From contig NZ_JBMOXA010000010.1 in assembly GCF_049316285.1 (NCBI RefSeq), forward strand, positions 1-64,000: 64,000 bases of DNA, read 5' to 3'. Below, piece after piece: positions 1 through 8,067 of the stretch (within the stretch, counting starts at the first letter, position 1; the number at the start of each line of letters is the position of its first letter). The DNA comes from Rhodoferax_B sp049316285. Its GTDB lineage: Bacteria; Pseudomonadota; Gammaproteobacteria; Burkholderiales; Burkholderiaceae_C. The notes beneath the pieces are model-generated. The model was not told the origin of the DNA and ran no database searches. It saw only the letters and a list, made by a program, of their open reading frames with translations. Position numbers and translations under genes: made by a program.

Positions 1-155
1 ACCAGATGCTGCCCCCGCTGACCACCGTGCGCACCCCGCGCGCCGCCATCGGCGCTGCGGCCGCGACGATGCTGCTGGCCTTGATGCGCGACGAAATGGT
101 GGCGCAGCCGGCGGTTGATTTGGGCTTTGAGTTGGTGCTGCGGCAGAGCTGCTAG
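1..155 (+). CDS. LacI/GalR-family transcriptional regulator, C-terminal fragment
   Basis: Reading the frame that ends at the TAG at 153-155 gives a tail beginning QMLPPLTTVRTPRAAIG and ending FELVLRQSC. The PPLTTVR segment, the small-residue helix with AAIGAAAATMLL, and the closing ELVLRQS strand are the usual end of the periplasmic-binding-like sensor domain of LacI/GalR repressors. The gene begins outside the window, so the DNA-binding domain and the inducer cannot be judged. The family call is fairly firm; no regulon can be proposed. Confidence 0.75.
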   Translation, partial: QMLPPLTTVRTPRAAIGAAAATMLLALMRDEMVAQPAVDLGFELVLRQSC

Positions 156-193
156 GGGCCGGGCACAGGCGCAGAGCACCAGCTTTCCTACGG

Positions 194-199
194 TAGAAT
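194..199 (+). promoter_or_regulatory. -10 box of the tRNA-Gly promoter
   Basis: TAGAAT lies 11 bases before the first base of the tRNA, the spacing expected when transcription starts a few bases upstream of the mature 5' end. No good -35 hexamer was recognised in the appropriate place. Confidence 0.45.
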
Positions 200-210
200 C
201 TGCGCGTTCA

Positions 211-284
211 GCGGGTGTAGTTCAATGGTAGAACGGCAGCTTCCCAAGCTTCATACGAGGGTTCGATTCCCTTCACCCGCTCCA
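211..284 (+). tRNA. tRNA-Gly (anticodon CCC)
   Basis: The cloverleaf folds by eye: acceptor stem 211-217 with 274-280 (7 pairs), D stem GTTC/GAAC, seven-base anticodon loop 241-247 with CCC at 243-245, T loop TTCGATT at 262-268, discriminator T281 and encoded CCA at 282-284. It closely resembles the Escherichia coli glycine CCC isoacceptor, which reads GGG codons. The anticodon stem 236-240/248-252 has one C-T mismatch at its second pair (237 opposite 251). Confidence 0.96.
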
Positions 285-370
285 GCATTTTGTGAGATCC
301 AGGCGTCCAGGCTCGATAAAATCCGAGCCAAACAGCCAAGGCCGGTCCCAGCCCGCCGGCCCACCCCACC

Positions 371-2383
371 ATGTCATTGCTCCACCACCAACTCGAGTTG
401 CTGGCCCCCGCACGTGATGCCGAGATTGGCATCGAGGCCATCAACCACGGCGCCGATGCCGTCTACATCGGCGGCCCCGGCTTTGGCGCACGCGCGTCGG
501 CCGGCAACAGCATCCAGGACATTGAACGCCTGTGCCGCCACGCGCACCGCTTCAACAGCAAGATCTTCATAACGCTCAACACCATACTGCGTGACGACGA
601 ACTCGAGCCCGCACGGTGCATGGCCTGGGACGTGTACAACGCCGGCGCCGATGTGTTGATCGTGCAGGACATGGGGCTGCTCGACATCGACTTGCCGCCT
701 ATCCAGTTGCACGCCAGCACACAAACCGACATCCGCACGGTGGAGAAGGCGCGCTTCATGCAGGACGTGGGTTTTTCGCAGATCGTGCTCGCACGTGAAC
801 TCACGCTCAAGCAGATCAAGGCCATCCACCAGGGGCTGGACGCCGAGCGCTGCAAGCTCGAATTCTTCGTGCACGGCGCGCTGTGTGTGGCCTACAGCGG
901 CCAGTGTTACATCAGCCACGCCCACACCGGCCGCAGCGCCAACCGCGGCGACTGTTCACAAGCCTGCCGCCTGCCCTACCAGGTGGTCGACAGCAAGGGC
1001 CGCTTTGTGGCGCACGACAAACACGTGTTGTCTATGAAGGACAACAACCAGTCGGACAATATGGCCGCGCTGGTGGATGCGGGTGTGCGCAGCTTCAAGA
1101 TCGAGGGGCGCTACAAGGACATGGCGTATGTGAAGAACATCACCGCCCACTACCGCAAACTCATAGACGAAGTGATTGAAGCGCGTGAAACCGCGGGTGA
1201 CCCGGAGCGCCCGCCGATGGCGCGCGCCTCCAGCGGACGCACCAGCTTCAGCTTCACGCCCGACCCGGACCAGAACTTCAACCGCGAGTTCACCGACTAC
1301 TTTGTCAATGGCCGCAAGGAAGACATCGGGGCCTTCGACACACCCAAGAACCCGGGCCAGGCGATTGGCTGGGTGAGCAAGGTCGGCCCCAATTGGGTGG
1401 AGCTGGAAGTCAGCAACGCGGCCACGGTGCTGCACAACGGCGACGGCCTGTGTTACTACGACCTGCAAAAGGAACTGGTGGGCATGGCCATCAACCGTGC
1501 CGAACCGGTGTCGGCTGGCCCAAACAACAAGCTCTGGCGCGTCTTCCCCAAGGACCCGCTGGCCGGCTTCAAGGACCTGCGCCGTGGCACCGAGGTCAAC
1601 CGCAACCGCGACATGGACTGGGTGCGCATGCTCGACAAAAAATCGAGCGACCGGCGCATTGGCCTCTGGGCCGAGCTGAGCGAAACCGCCCACGGCTTTG
1701 CCTTGAGCCTGACCGATGAAGATGGCCACCAGGCTAGCGCCAACCTGCCCGCAGAACACACCCTGGCGCGCCATGCCGCGCGCAACGAAGCCAGCTTGCG
1801 CGAGCATCTGGGCAAGTTTGGTACCACACCTTTTGAGCCCCTGGACATCAGCCTGAAGCTCAGCCAGCCTTGGTTTGTGCCCGCGTCCTTGCTCAACCAA
1901 TTACGCCGCGATGCCGTGCAGGCCTTGGAAGATGCACGCTTGGCCGCCTACGAGCGGCCACAACGTGCGGCCGAAGTGTTGCCACCCGTGGCCTACCCCG
2001 AAGACACCCTGACCTACCTTGCCAACGTGTTCAACGACAAGGCGCGCGGTTTCTACGAACGCCACGGCGTGAAGGTGATTGCCGCCGCCTACGAGAGCCA
2101 CGAGGAAGAAGGCGAAGTGTCTTTGATGATCACCAAACACTGCGTACGCTTCTCCATGAGCCTGTGTCCCAAGCAGGCCAAGGGCGTGACGGGGGTGCAG
2201 GGCACGGTGCGCGCCGAGCCGCTGACGCTGATCAACGGCAAGGAAAAGCTCACGCTGCGTTTTGACTGCAAGCCGTGCGAGATGCACGTGGTGGGCAAGA
2301 TGAAGCGCTCGGTGCTGCAGGCGGCCAAGGAACAGCCGCTGACCTTCTACAAGACCCGGCCAGACGCGCAGCCGCTGCACTGA
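371..2383 (+). CDS. rlhA: 23S rRNA 5-hydroxycytidine C2501 synthase (U32 peptidase family)
   Basis: This 670-residue protein matches E. coli RlhA (formerly YdcP) along its whole length rather than the shorter TrhP/YegQ paralogue. It starts with ELLAPARD and HGADAVYIGGPGFGAR. A cysteine-rich stretch (C172, C179, C195, C199) contains GQCYISH, TGRSANRGDCSQACR and the U32 signature. The C-terminal half carries TKHCVRFSMSLCPKQAKG and FDCKPCEMHVVGK, typical of the long RlhA form. RlhA hydroxylates C2501 in the peptidyl transferase centre, together with prephenate-dependent steps. The gene lies 86 bases after the tRNA and has no clear ribosome binding site. Its stop codon is the first part of an inverted repeat. 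Despite the old family name it is not expected to be a protease. Confidence 0.9.
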   Translation: MSLLHHQLELLAPARDAEIGIEAINHGADAVYIGGPGFGARASAGNSIQDIERLCRHAHRFNSKIFITLNTILRDDELEPARCMAWDVYNAGADVLIVQDMGLLDIDLPPIQLHASTQTDIRTVEKARFMQDVGFSQIVLARELTLKQIKAIHQGLDAERCKLEFFVHGALCVAYSGQCYISHAHTGRSANRGDCSQACRLPYQVVDSKGRFVAHDKHVLSMKDNNQSDNMAALVDAGVRSFKIEGRYKDMAYVKNITAHYRKLIDEVIEARETAGDPERPPMARASSGRTSFSFTPDPDQNFNREFTDYFVNGRKEDIGAFDTPKNPGQAIGWVSKVGPNWVELEVSNAATVLHNGDGLCYYDLQKELVGMAINRAEPVSAGPNNKLWRVFPKDPLAGFKDLRRGTEVNRNRDMDWVRMLDKKSSDRRIGLWAELSETAHGFALSLTDEDGHQASANLPAEHTLARHAARNEASLREHLGKFGTTPFEPLDISLKLSQPWFVPASLLNQLRRDAVQALEDARLAAYERPQRAAEVLPPVAYPEDTLTYLANVFNDKARGFYERHGVKVIAAAYESHEEEGEVSLMITKHCVRFSMSLCPKQAKGVTGVQGTVRAEPLTLINGKEKLTLRFDCKPCEMHVVGKMKRSVLQAAKEQPLTFYKTRPDAQPLH

Positions 2384-2489
2384 TACGGGTTTGCCTTCAA
2401 CCGTATAACGTCGTTGGTTCGCCTCGCCGTGCAACAGCACTGTCTTCGGCTTCCCGCCTCGTTCTCCGGCCGAATGCAAACCCGTATCA
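2381..2489. repeat. Long-hairpin intergenic element with 14-bp perfect terminal inverted repeat
   Basis: TGATACGGGTTTGC at 2381-2394 is repeated as its exact reverse complement at 2476-2489. The left arm begins with the TGA stop of rlhA. The 81-base interior is rich in TTCG/CTTCGG motifs. Length and architecture recall the two elements at 42974-43078 and 52901-53004, though the sequence is diverged. It sits between two convergent genes and could act as a bidirectional transcript end, but there is no T-tract. Confidence 0.7.
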
Positions 2490-2501
2490 GCCGCGAGTGT
2501 T

Positions 2502-4427
2502 TCAAGCGTGGGCGGTGCGGAACACCGACACCGCCTCCACCAACTGACTGGCCTGCGTACGCAGGCTTTGCGCGGCAGCCGCGCTTTCTTCCACCAGCGC
2601 GGCATTTTGCTGGGTGCTGAGGTCCATGTCGGCGATGGCTTCGCTGATCTGCCCCACACCGGTGGCCTGCTCGCGGCTGGCGACCGAGATCTCGGCCACG
2701 GTGTCGGCCACGTGGCGCACGGCCGAGACAATCTCCGTCATGGTCTGCCCGGCTTCCCTCACCAGGTTGGAGCCCTCTTCCACACGGTAGACGCTGGTTT
2801 CAATCAGCGTTTTGATCTCCTTGGCGGCTTGGGCGCTGCGTTGCGCCAGGCTGCGCACCTCGCTGGCCACCACCGCAAAACCACGCCCCTGCTCACCCGC
2901 GCGGGCGGCTTCCACCGCAGCATTCAGCGCCAGAATATTGGTCTGAAAGGCAATGCCGTCGATCACGCCGGTGATCTCGGCAATCCTGCCCGAGCTTTCA
3001 CGAATCGCCTGCATGGTGCCGACAACCTGCTCCACCACACCGCCGCCGCGTGTCGCCACACTCGAGGCCTTGGCCACCAGTTCGTTGGCCGTACCGGCGC
3101 TATCGGCATTGAGGCGAATGCTGCTGTTCATCTGTTCCATGGAGGCGGCGGTCTCTTCCAGGGACGCGGCCTGCTGCTCGGTGCGAGCACTCAGGTCGTC
3201 ATTGCCCTGCGAGATCTGCTCGCTGGCCGTGGCCACGGATTCAGCGTTACGCCGCACATCGGACACGATGCCGGCCAACTGGTCCTGGCTGGTCTGCAGG
3301 GCTTGCAGCAAGCGGCCCAGTTCGTCGCGGCCGGCCAGTTGCACAGGCTGGCTTAGATCGCCTACCGCAATGGCATCTGCCGCACGTTGGGCCTCCACCA
3401 ATCGGCTGGTGGTGGAACGGGCCACCAGCCAGGCATAGACGGCAAACAACAACACGGCCACGACCAGCGTAAGCCCCAGCAGCAGCATATTGCTCTGCAC
3501 ACCCGCCACCCGGTCCGCCAGGGTGAGGTCGAGTTGGTCGCTGGCGCTTTGGTTAAGTTCAAACTGCTGGCGAATGGCTTCCGTCATCAACGCAAAAAAC
3601 GCTGGGGCTTCCATATTCAGCGCGCCGTCGACCAATTGTTCGCGCGTGGCTTTGATGGCGGCCTGCACGCTGGCCTGCAGTTTCTGCTGCAGCGGCGCGT
3701 ACACCTTGGCCATGGCCGGGTCGGCGGCGGCGGCTTTGTCAAAACTGGTGTTGCTGCGCAGATAGCTGTCCTCGGCCAGCACCAACTGGGCATGGATCCG
3801 CAAGCGGTCTTCTGGGCTCACACTTTTGCGCGCCAGCGCGCCCGAGCCGAGCGCGCGCAAACGCCCCAAACGTTCGGTGAGCATGATGCCGTCCACCGCC
3901 GAGGCGGTGATGCTGCTGTAGCTGTTGGCTTCGGGGTCGAGTGACCAATTGAACACATCCAGCGCTGCGGCCAGCACTTGCAGCTGCGCCTCTATCAAGC
4001 TGGTGTGGCTGGCAAAACTCTGGGCGCTGTCCAGGCGCCGGGCTGCGACATCTGCGGCCAAACTCTTCCAGCGTGGCGCCAACTGGGTCCACTGCGCCTG
4101 CAGGCTGGTGGCGCCCGCATCGGCCAAGCGCTGTGCCACCAGGTCCATGGCACGGCCCACCTCGGCCTCTTTGCTCTCGCGCTGCGCAACAGCAGTGGCC
4201 GTGCCCGACAACATGGCCGTGGACAAACCCCGGTGCTCCTGGGTCAAGCGAACGCCTTCGTACAAGCTGCGCACCACCGGGCTGCCGGCAAGCTCACGCT
4301 GCGCAAAAGCCAGGTCCTGGGAGGCCAGTCGGCTGTACAACACACACGGTAGCAGAATGGCCAGCGCGGCCAGCAGTCCGAGCAGCATGAATTTGCGGCT
4401 GATGCTGGTATTCAAAATAATCTGCAT
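2502..4427 (-). CDS. Methyl-accepting chemotaxis protein
   Basis: A 641-residue transducer. It has a short cytoplasmic N-terminus, a first membrane segment at about 13-33, a periplasmic helical sensor of about 275 residues, and a second membrane segment near 311-335 (LLLGLTLVVAVLLFAVYAWL). A HAMP linker follows, then a full signalling domain with the invariant hairpin tip (GIAFQTNILALNAAVEAARA, then GRGFAVVA). EQRGLST-like residues near 64-70 (LTQEHRGLSTAML) recall nitrate-sensing/NIT-type helical sensors, but the ligand is unknown. The start was set at the ATG preceded by AGGAGA seven bases upstream; an upstream in-frame extension has no ribosome site. No CheW-binding or CheR pentapeptide tail was seen. 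No other chemotaxis genes are nearby, so this is an orphan receptor. Confidence 0.93.
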   Translation of the reverse strand: MQIILNTSISRKFMLLGLLAALAILLPCVLYSRLASQDLAFAQRELAGSPVVRSLYEGVRLTQEHRGLSTAMLSGTATAVAQRESKEAEVGRAMDLVAQRLADAGATSLQAQWTQLAPRWKSLAADVAARRLDSAQSFASHTSLIEAQLQVLAAALDVFNWSLDPEANSYSSITASAVDGIMLTERLGRLRALGSGALARKSVSPEDRLRIHAQLVLAEDSYLRSNTSFDKAAAADPAMAKVYAPLQQKLQASVQAAIKATREQLVDGALNMEAPAFFALMTEAIRQQFELNQSASDQLDLTLADRVAGVQSNMLLLGLTLVVAVLLFAVYAWLVARSTTSRLVEAQRAADAIAVGDLSQPVQLAGRDELGRLLQALQTSQDQLAGIVSDVRRNAESVATASEQISQGNDDLSARTEQQAASLEETAASMEQMNSSIRLNADSAGTANELVAKASSVATRGGGVVEQVVGTMQAIRESSGRIAEITGVIDGIAFQTNILALNAAVEAARAGEQGRGFAVVASEVRSLAQRSAQAAKEIKTLIETSVYRVEEGSNLVREAGQTMTEIVSAVRHVADTVAEISVASREQATGVGQISEAIADMDLSTQQNAALVEESAAAAQSLRTQASQLVEAVSVFRTAHA

Positions 4428-4636
4428 GCGAATGTCTCCTTGAAAATCCTGTGGTCTGCACACAAGCCGCAAGCAGAATTCGGACCACACCCCGCCAACA
4501 CTGGCATGTGGCGGCCTTACTTGACCCTGCTCAGTTACCGCGGTGGCGGCGTCGGCACAATACCGCCAAGGCTGTAGCATCGACAAGCTATTTCGAGGGC
4601 GGAAAATTCCGCGCGGTCCACAGGTTCACCCAGTTC

Positions 4637-5209
4637 ATGAAGCAAAACGACAACCAGAACATCTTGCGCCACTGGCGCGAAGCCGTGCCACATGACAGGC
4701 TGGCCCACTTGATCCGCGACACCGAGCGCGCGTTCCGCAAATCCCTGCAGATGCGCCTGGCGGCACACGGCGTACCCTTTGGCCACTGGAGTTTTCTGCG
4801 CATCCTGTGGGAACAGGATGGGCTGACACAACGCGAGTTAAGCGACCATGCCGGCGTGATGGAGCCCACCACCTTTGCCGCCATGAAGACCATGGAAGCA
4901 CAAGGCTACGTGACGCGCCGGCAGTTGCCCAGCAACAAAAAGAACATCTACGTCTATCTCACCGACCAGGGCCGCTCACTCAAGGAAAAACTGGTGCCAC
5001 TGGCGGAGGAGGTGAACCACATCAGCACGGCTGGCATGACCGAGGCCGATGTCGCCCGGGCCCGCAAAGTCCTGCTGACCATGATTGAAAACCTGGCGCA
5101 GGACGAGGTCGACTGGAACCAGCAGGTGGTGTCTCCCGCCACACGCGGCAGCGTGTCCGAGCGCCCCGCGCCCTCAGCCAAGGCGGCGGCACGCCTCAAA
5201 AAAGCCTAG
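4637..5209 (+). CDS. MarR-family transcriptional regulator
   Basis: A 190-residue protein with the MarR winged-helix layout: an N-terminal dimerisation helix (RLAHLIRDTERAFRKSL), recognition region LTQRELSDHAGVMEPTTFAAMKTME, then wing residues RRQLPSNKKNIYVYLTDQGR. The C-terminal 30 residues are a low-complexity Ala/Lys/Pro tail. The ATG was chosen because the family similarity begins there; the frame stays open upstream as far as 4451, but without family features. It converges on the CaiB-family gene with only 4 bases between stop codons. Its target may be in the CoA-transferase operon or the chemoreceptor gene, but nothing visible decides that. Confidence 0.85.
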   Translation: MKQNDNQNILRHWREAVPHDRLAHLIRDTERAFRKSLQMRLAAHGVPFGHWSFLRILWEQDGLTQRELSDHAGVMEPTTFAAMKTMEAQGYVTRRQLPSNKKNIYVYLTDQGRSLKEKLVPLAEEVNHISTAGMTEADVARARKVLLTMIENLAQDEVDWNQQVVSPATRGSVSERPAPSAKAAARLKKA

Positions 5210-5213
5210 GCCA

Positions 5214-6617
5214 TCATCCATCTATCCAGTGCGGCGCATCGCTGCCCGGTGGCACCGAGGGCCGCAGCCAACCCACAGGTGTGCGCGACAGTTGAGCCGC
5301 ATGACGCACGGCTTGCAGCCGGCCAAAACCGCTGTCAAGCGACTCCAGCCAGGGTGTGATGGCCGTCTCCGCTGTCGCAAAACCAGCCTCGACGCGCCCG
5401 AGTTGACGCAGCCACTGTGCGGTTTGCGCCAGCGATAGCCGTACCAACCAACTGCCGCCCTCCAACTGCTGACGGCGCAGTGCCACAGCGGCCGCAGCGG
5501 CCATGAAAAAGCCGCTGGCGTAATCGAGGATTTGCACCGGCAAGGCCTTGGGGCCGGCTTGCCCCGCCGCAAGGCCTTCGGCCTGGTTGAAGCCGGTGGC
5601 GGTCTGCACCAGCGAATCGAAACCACGCCGCTGGCACCACGGGCCGTGTTCACCATAGGCCGAGAGTGACACATAGACGATGCCCGGCCGCTGTGCAGCC
5701 GCTTGCTCCGGGCCAAAGCCCAAGTCCTGCAATCCGCCAGGACGATAGCCCTGCAGCATCACGTGGCTGCCTTGCAGCAAGGCGGCAAAATCGGCCCGCC
5801 CGGCAAGGCTGCGCAGATCGGCCAGCACCGAACGTTTGCCACGGCTGGTCTCGGCGATCGAGGCAATATTCGGCAGATGCGGCGCGTTCACCAGCATCAC
5901 GTCGGCACCGTAGGCCGCCAGGGTGCGCCCACCCACCGGGCCGGCCAGGATACGCGTGAGATCCAGCACACGCACGCCGTGTAATGGCCGTGCTTCTGCT
6001 GGCAACGCCGGCAGAGACAAAGGCGGCGCATCGCCAATACGCTCCAGCGTCCACAGGGGCTGGGTTTTCAGTGCCAACGCTTGGGGATGTAGATCCCAAG
6101 TGGCGAAGTCGCGCAAGGCGGCGACCACCAGGCGCTGCTCGGCAGCCGCAGTTTCAAATGCTTCGGCGCGCCAGTCTTGCAGTGCAGCGGTCACGTCTGC
6201 GGGTTGTGCGGTTTCCGGCGCCAGGCCCAGCAAGCGCAACGCACCGTCGCGGTGGTGCGCAAAGTTGGCGTGTATGCGTACCCAGCCATCGGCGCAGCGG
6301 TACAGACCGGAGAACGGGTCCCACTTGGGCGGCACCACCCCATCGACGCTGAACCAGCCGGTGCACTCCTGTGCCGCGGCCAGCATGTCGACACTGAGCA
6401 TTTGCCTAGGCGCACCGCGCACCTGGGCCAGTTCGCAGGCCGCCAAGGCTGCGGCCGCAATGCTCACCTGCGCGGCAGTGCCCACATGGAAAGAAGATGG
6501 CAGCACCGGGTCTGCGCCGGTGAGCTGCACCTGGTTGAGGCTCTCTACCGGCAGTCCGGCCGCGGCCCACCATTCGGCCAAAACCTGCAGGGAGGACACA
6601 GCCGAAGCGGGCACCAC
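5214..6617 (-). CDS. CaiB/BaiF family class III CoA-transferase
   Basis: A 467-residue protein whose C-terminal part has the class III CoA-transferase signature (LHGVRVLDLTRILAGPVGGRTLAAYGADV, then GKRSVLADLRS, then MLQGYRPGGL and IVYVSLSAYGEHGPW). The N-terminal half (VGTAAQVSIAAAALAACELA, GWFSVDGVVPPKWDPFSGLYRC) belongs to the same fold, so the order is circularly shifted relative to short CaiB proteins, as in a known subset of the family. These enzymes move CoA between acyl groups; the substrate here cannot be read. It starts with GTG one base after the scoB stop, so it is probably translated by coupling with scoB. Its job is likely tied to ketone-body or organic-acid activation. Confidence 0.85.
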   Translation of the reverse strand: MVPASAVSSLQVLAEWWAAAGLPVESLNQVQLTGADPVLPSSFHVGTAAQVSIAAAALAACELAQVRGAPRQMLSVDMLAAAQECTGWFSVDGVVPPKWDPFSGLYRCADGWVRIHANFAHHRDGALRLLGLAPETAQPADVTAALQDWRAEAFETAAAEQRLVVAALRDFATWDLHPQALALKTQPLWTLERIGDAPPLSLPALPAEARPLHGVRVLDLTRILAGPVGGRTLAAYGADVMLVNAPHLPNIASIAETSRGKRSVLADLRSLAGRADFAALLQGSHVMLQGYRPGGLQDLGFGPEQAAAQRPGIVYVSLSAYGEHGPWCQRRGFDSLVQTATGFNQAEGLAAGQAGPKALPVQILDYASGFFMAAAAAVALRRQQLEGGSWLVRLSLAQTAQWLRQLGRVEAGFATAETAITPWLESLDSGFGRLQAVRHAAQLSRTPVGWLRPSVPPGSDAPHWIDG

Positions 6618-6618
6618 A

Positions 6619-7254
6619 CTAGATCAGCTTCACACCAGTCTTGGCCTGCAAAGCGTCCAGCGTCACACCTGGCGCCAGCTCCACCACCTTCAGGCCTTGC
6701 GGCGTCACGTCCATCACGGCCAGGTCGGTGATGATGCGGTCCACCACCCCCACGCCGGTCAAAGGCAAAGTGCACTTGGGCAGAATCTTCAGGTCTTCGG
6801 TACCGTCTTTTTTCTTGGCCACGTGTTCCATGAGCACGATCACACGCTTCACGCCGGCGACCAGATCCATGGCGCCGCCCATGCCCTTGACCATCTTGCC
6901 GGGAATCATCCAGTTGGCCAGGTCGCCGTGTTCGCTGACCTGCATCGCGCCCAGGATGGACAGGTTGATCTTGCCACCGCGAATCATCGCAAAACTGTCG
7001 TGGCTGCCGAAGATCGACGAGCCCTTGATGGTGGTGACGGTTTGTTTGCCGGCGTTGATCAGGTCGGCATCAACTTCGTCTTCGGTGGGGAAAGGGCCAA
7101 TGCCCAGCATGCCGTTTTCCGACTGCAGCCAGACTTCCTTGTCACCCGTGTGGTTGGCCACCAGCGTGGGAATGCCAATGCCCAGGTTGACGTAGAAACC
7201 GTCTTCGAGTTCTTGGGCGGCACGGGCCGCCATTTGGTCTTGGGTCCAAGCCAT
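6619..7254 (-). CDS. scoB: 3-oxoacid CoA-transferase, subunit B
   Basis: A 211-residue beta subunit of succinyl-CoA:3-ketoacid CoA-transferase (SCOT). NLGIGIPT at 23-30 and the catalytic-glutamate motif SENGMLG (E46) are intact. GGKINLSILGAMQVSEHGDLANW and the C-terminal VVDRIITDLAV segment are also typical. With ScoA it transfers CoA from succinyl-CoA to acetoacetate, allowing ketone-body use. The ATG begins two bases after the TAA of scoA, and the gene ends one base before the CaiB-family gene. It is therefore the middle of a tightly packed three-gene operon. Confidence 0.93.
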   Translation of the reverse strand: MAWTQDQMAARAAQELEDGFYVNLGIGIPTLVANHTGDKEVWLQSENGMLGIGPFPTEDEVDADLINAGKQTVTTIKGSSIFGSHDSFAMIRGGKINLSILGAMQVSEHGDLANWMIPGKMVKGMGGAMDLVAGVKRVIVLMEHVAKKKDGTEDLKILPKCTLPLTGVGVVDRIITDLAVMDVTPQGLKVVELAPGVTLDALQAKTGVKLI

Positions 7255-7256
7255 GA

Positions 7257-7964
7257 TTAAGCCCCTGCCTTTTCAGTGATGGTTCGTTTTTCTATGCGTT
7301 TTTCGGGGTTGGGGTTGTGCACGATGCGGTGCACGTAGATGCCGGGCAGGTGCACCTGGTCGGGCACGATGTCGCCGGTCTCGACCACCTCTTCCACTTC
7401 CACCACACAGATCTTGCCGGCCATGGCGGCGGCGGGGTTGAAGTTGCGCGCCGTGAGGCGGAACTGCAGGTTGCCCGATTTGTCGGCGCGGTGCGCCTTT
7501 ACCAGCGCCACATCGGGCACCAGCGAACGTTCCATCACATAGGTTTCGCCGTCGAAATCGCGCAGCTCTTTGCCCTCGGCCACCATGGTGCCGACACCGG
7601 TCTTGGTGAAAAACGCAGGAATGCCGGCACCGCCGGCGCGCAGCTTCTCGGCCAGCGTGCCTTGGGGTGTGAATTCCAGCTCCAGCTCGCCCGCCAGGTA
7701 CTGGCGCTCGAACTCCTTGTTTTCACCCACGTAGCTGGAGATCATCTTCTTGATCTGCCGCGTCTCCAGCAGCTTGCCCAGGCCAAAACCATCCACCCCC
7801 GCGTTGTTGGAGATCACGGTGAGGTCTTTGACACCCGAATCGCGCAGCGCGTCGATCAGCGCTTCGGGAATGCCACACAGGCCGAAACCGCCGACGGCAA
7901 ACAGTTGGCCGTCTTGGACGATGCCCTTGAGGGCGTCGGCCGCGCTGGGGAAAATTTTGTTCAC
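7257..7964 (-). CDS. scoA: 3-oxoacid CoA-transferase, subunit A
   Basis: A 235-residue alpha subunit of SCOT. It carries the CoA-transferase family signature GGFGLCGIPE at residues 25-34, the TVISNNAGVDGFGLGKLL stretch, and GGAGIPAFFTKTGVGT, all characteristic of the subunit. The start is GTG, chosen because AAGGAG sits seven bases before it. It is the first gene of the operon and diverges from the PAS-LuxR regulator across about 100 bases that hold a perfect palindrome, so that regulator probably controls it. Confidence 0.93.
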   Translation of the reverse strand: MNKIFPSAADALKGIVQDGQLFAVGGFGLCGIPEALIDALRDSGVKDLTVISNNAGVDGFGLGKLLETRQIKKMISSYVGENKEFERQYLAGELELEFTPQGTLAEKLRAGGAGIPAFFTKTGVGTMVAEGKELRDFDGETYVMERSLVPDVALVKAHRADKSGNLQFRLTARNFNPAAAMAGKICVVEVEEVVETGDIVPDQVHLPGIYVHRIVHNPNPEKRIEKRTITEKAGA

Positions 7965-8024
7965 AACGGACTCCTTGGGTACAAATCAAACCTGACGATG
8001 AACACATCCACGAATGCGACGATA

Positions 8025-8044
8025 CTACGTAACCCGATACGTAG
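8025..8044. promoter_or_regulatory. Palindromic operator between scoA and the PAS-LuxR gene
   Basis: CTACGTA at 8025-8031 and TACGTAG at 8038-8044 are exact inverted copies around a six-base spacer, giving a 20-bp site (CTACGTAACCCGATACGTAG). A 20-bp dyad is the usual footprint of a LuxR-type dimer. It lies about 60 bases before the scoA start and 24 bases before the preferred start of the adjacent regulator. Autoregulation plus control of scoA is the simplest reading. Confidence 0.65.
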
Positions 8045-8067
8045 AAGCTCGTAAGGACGAACGCCTA

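Noticed and set aside
5923..7260. Plus-strand open frame of 445 codons
   Set aside because: It is antisense to the CaiB-family gene and scoB, both of which have clear motifs.
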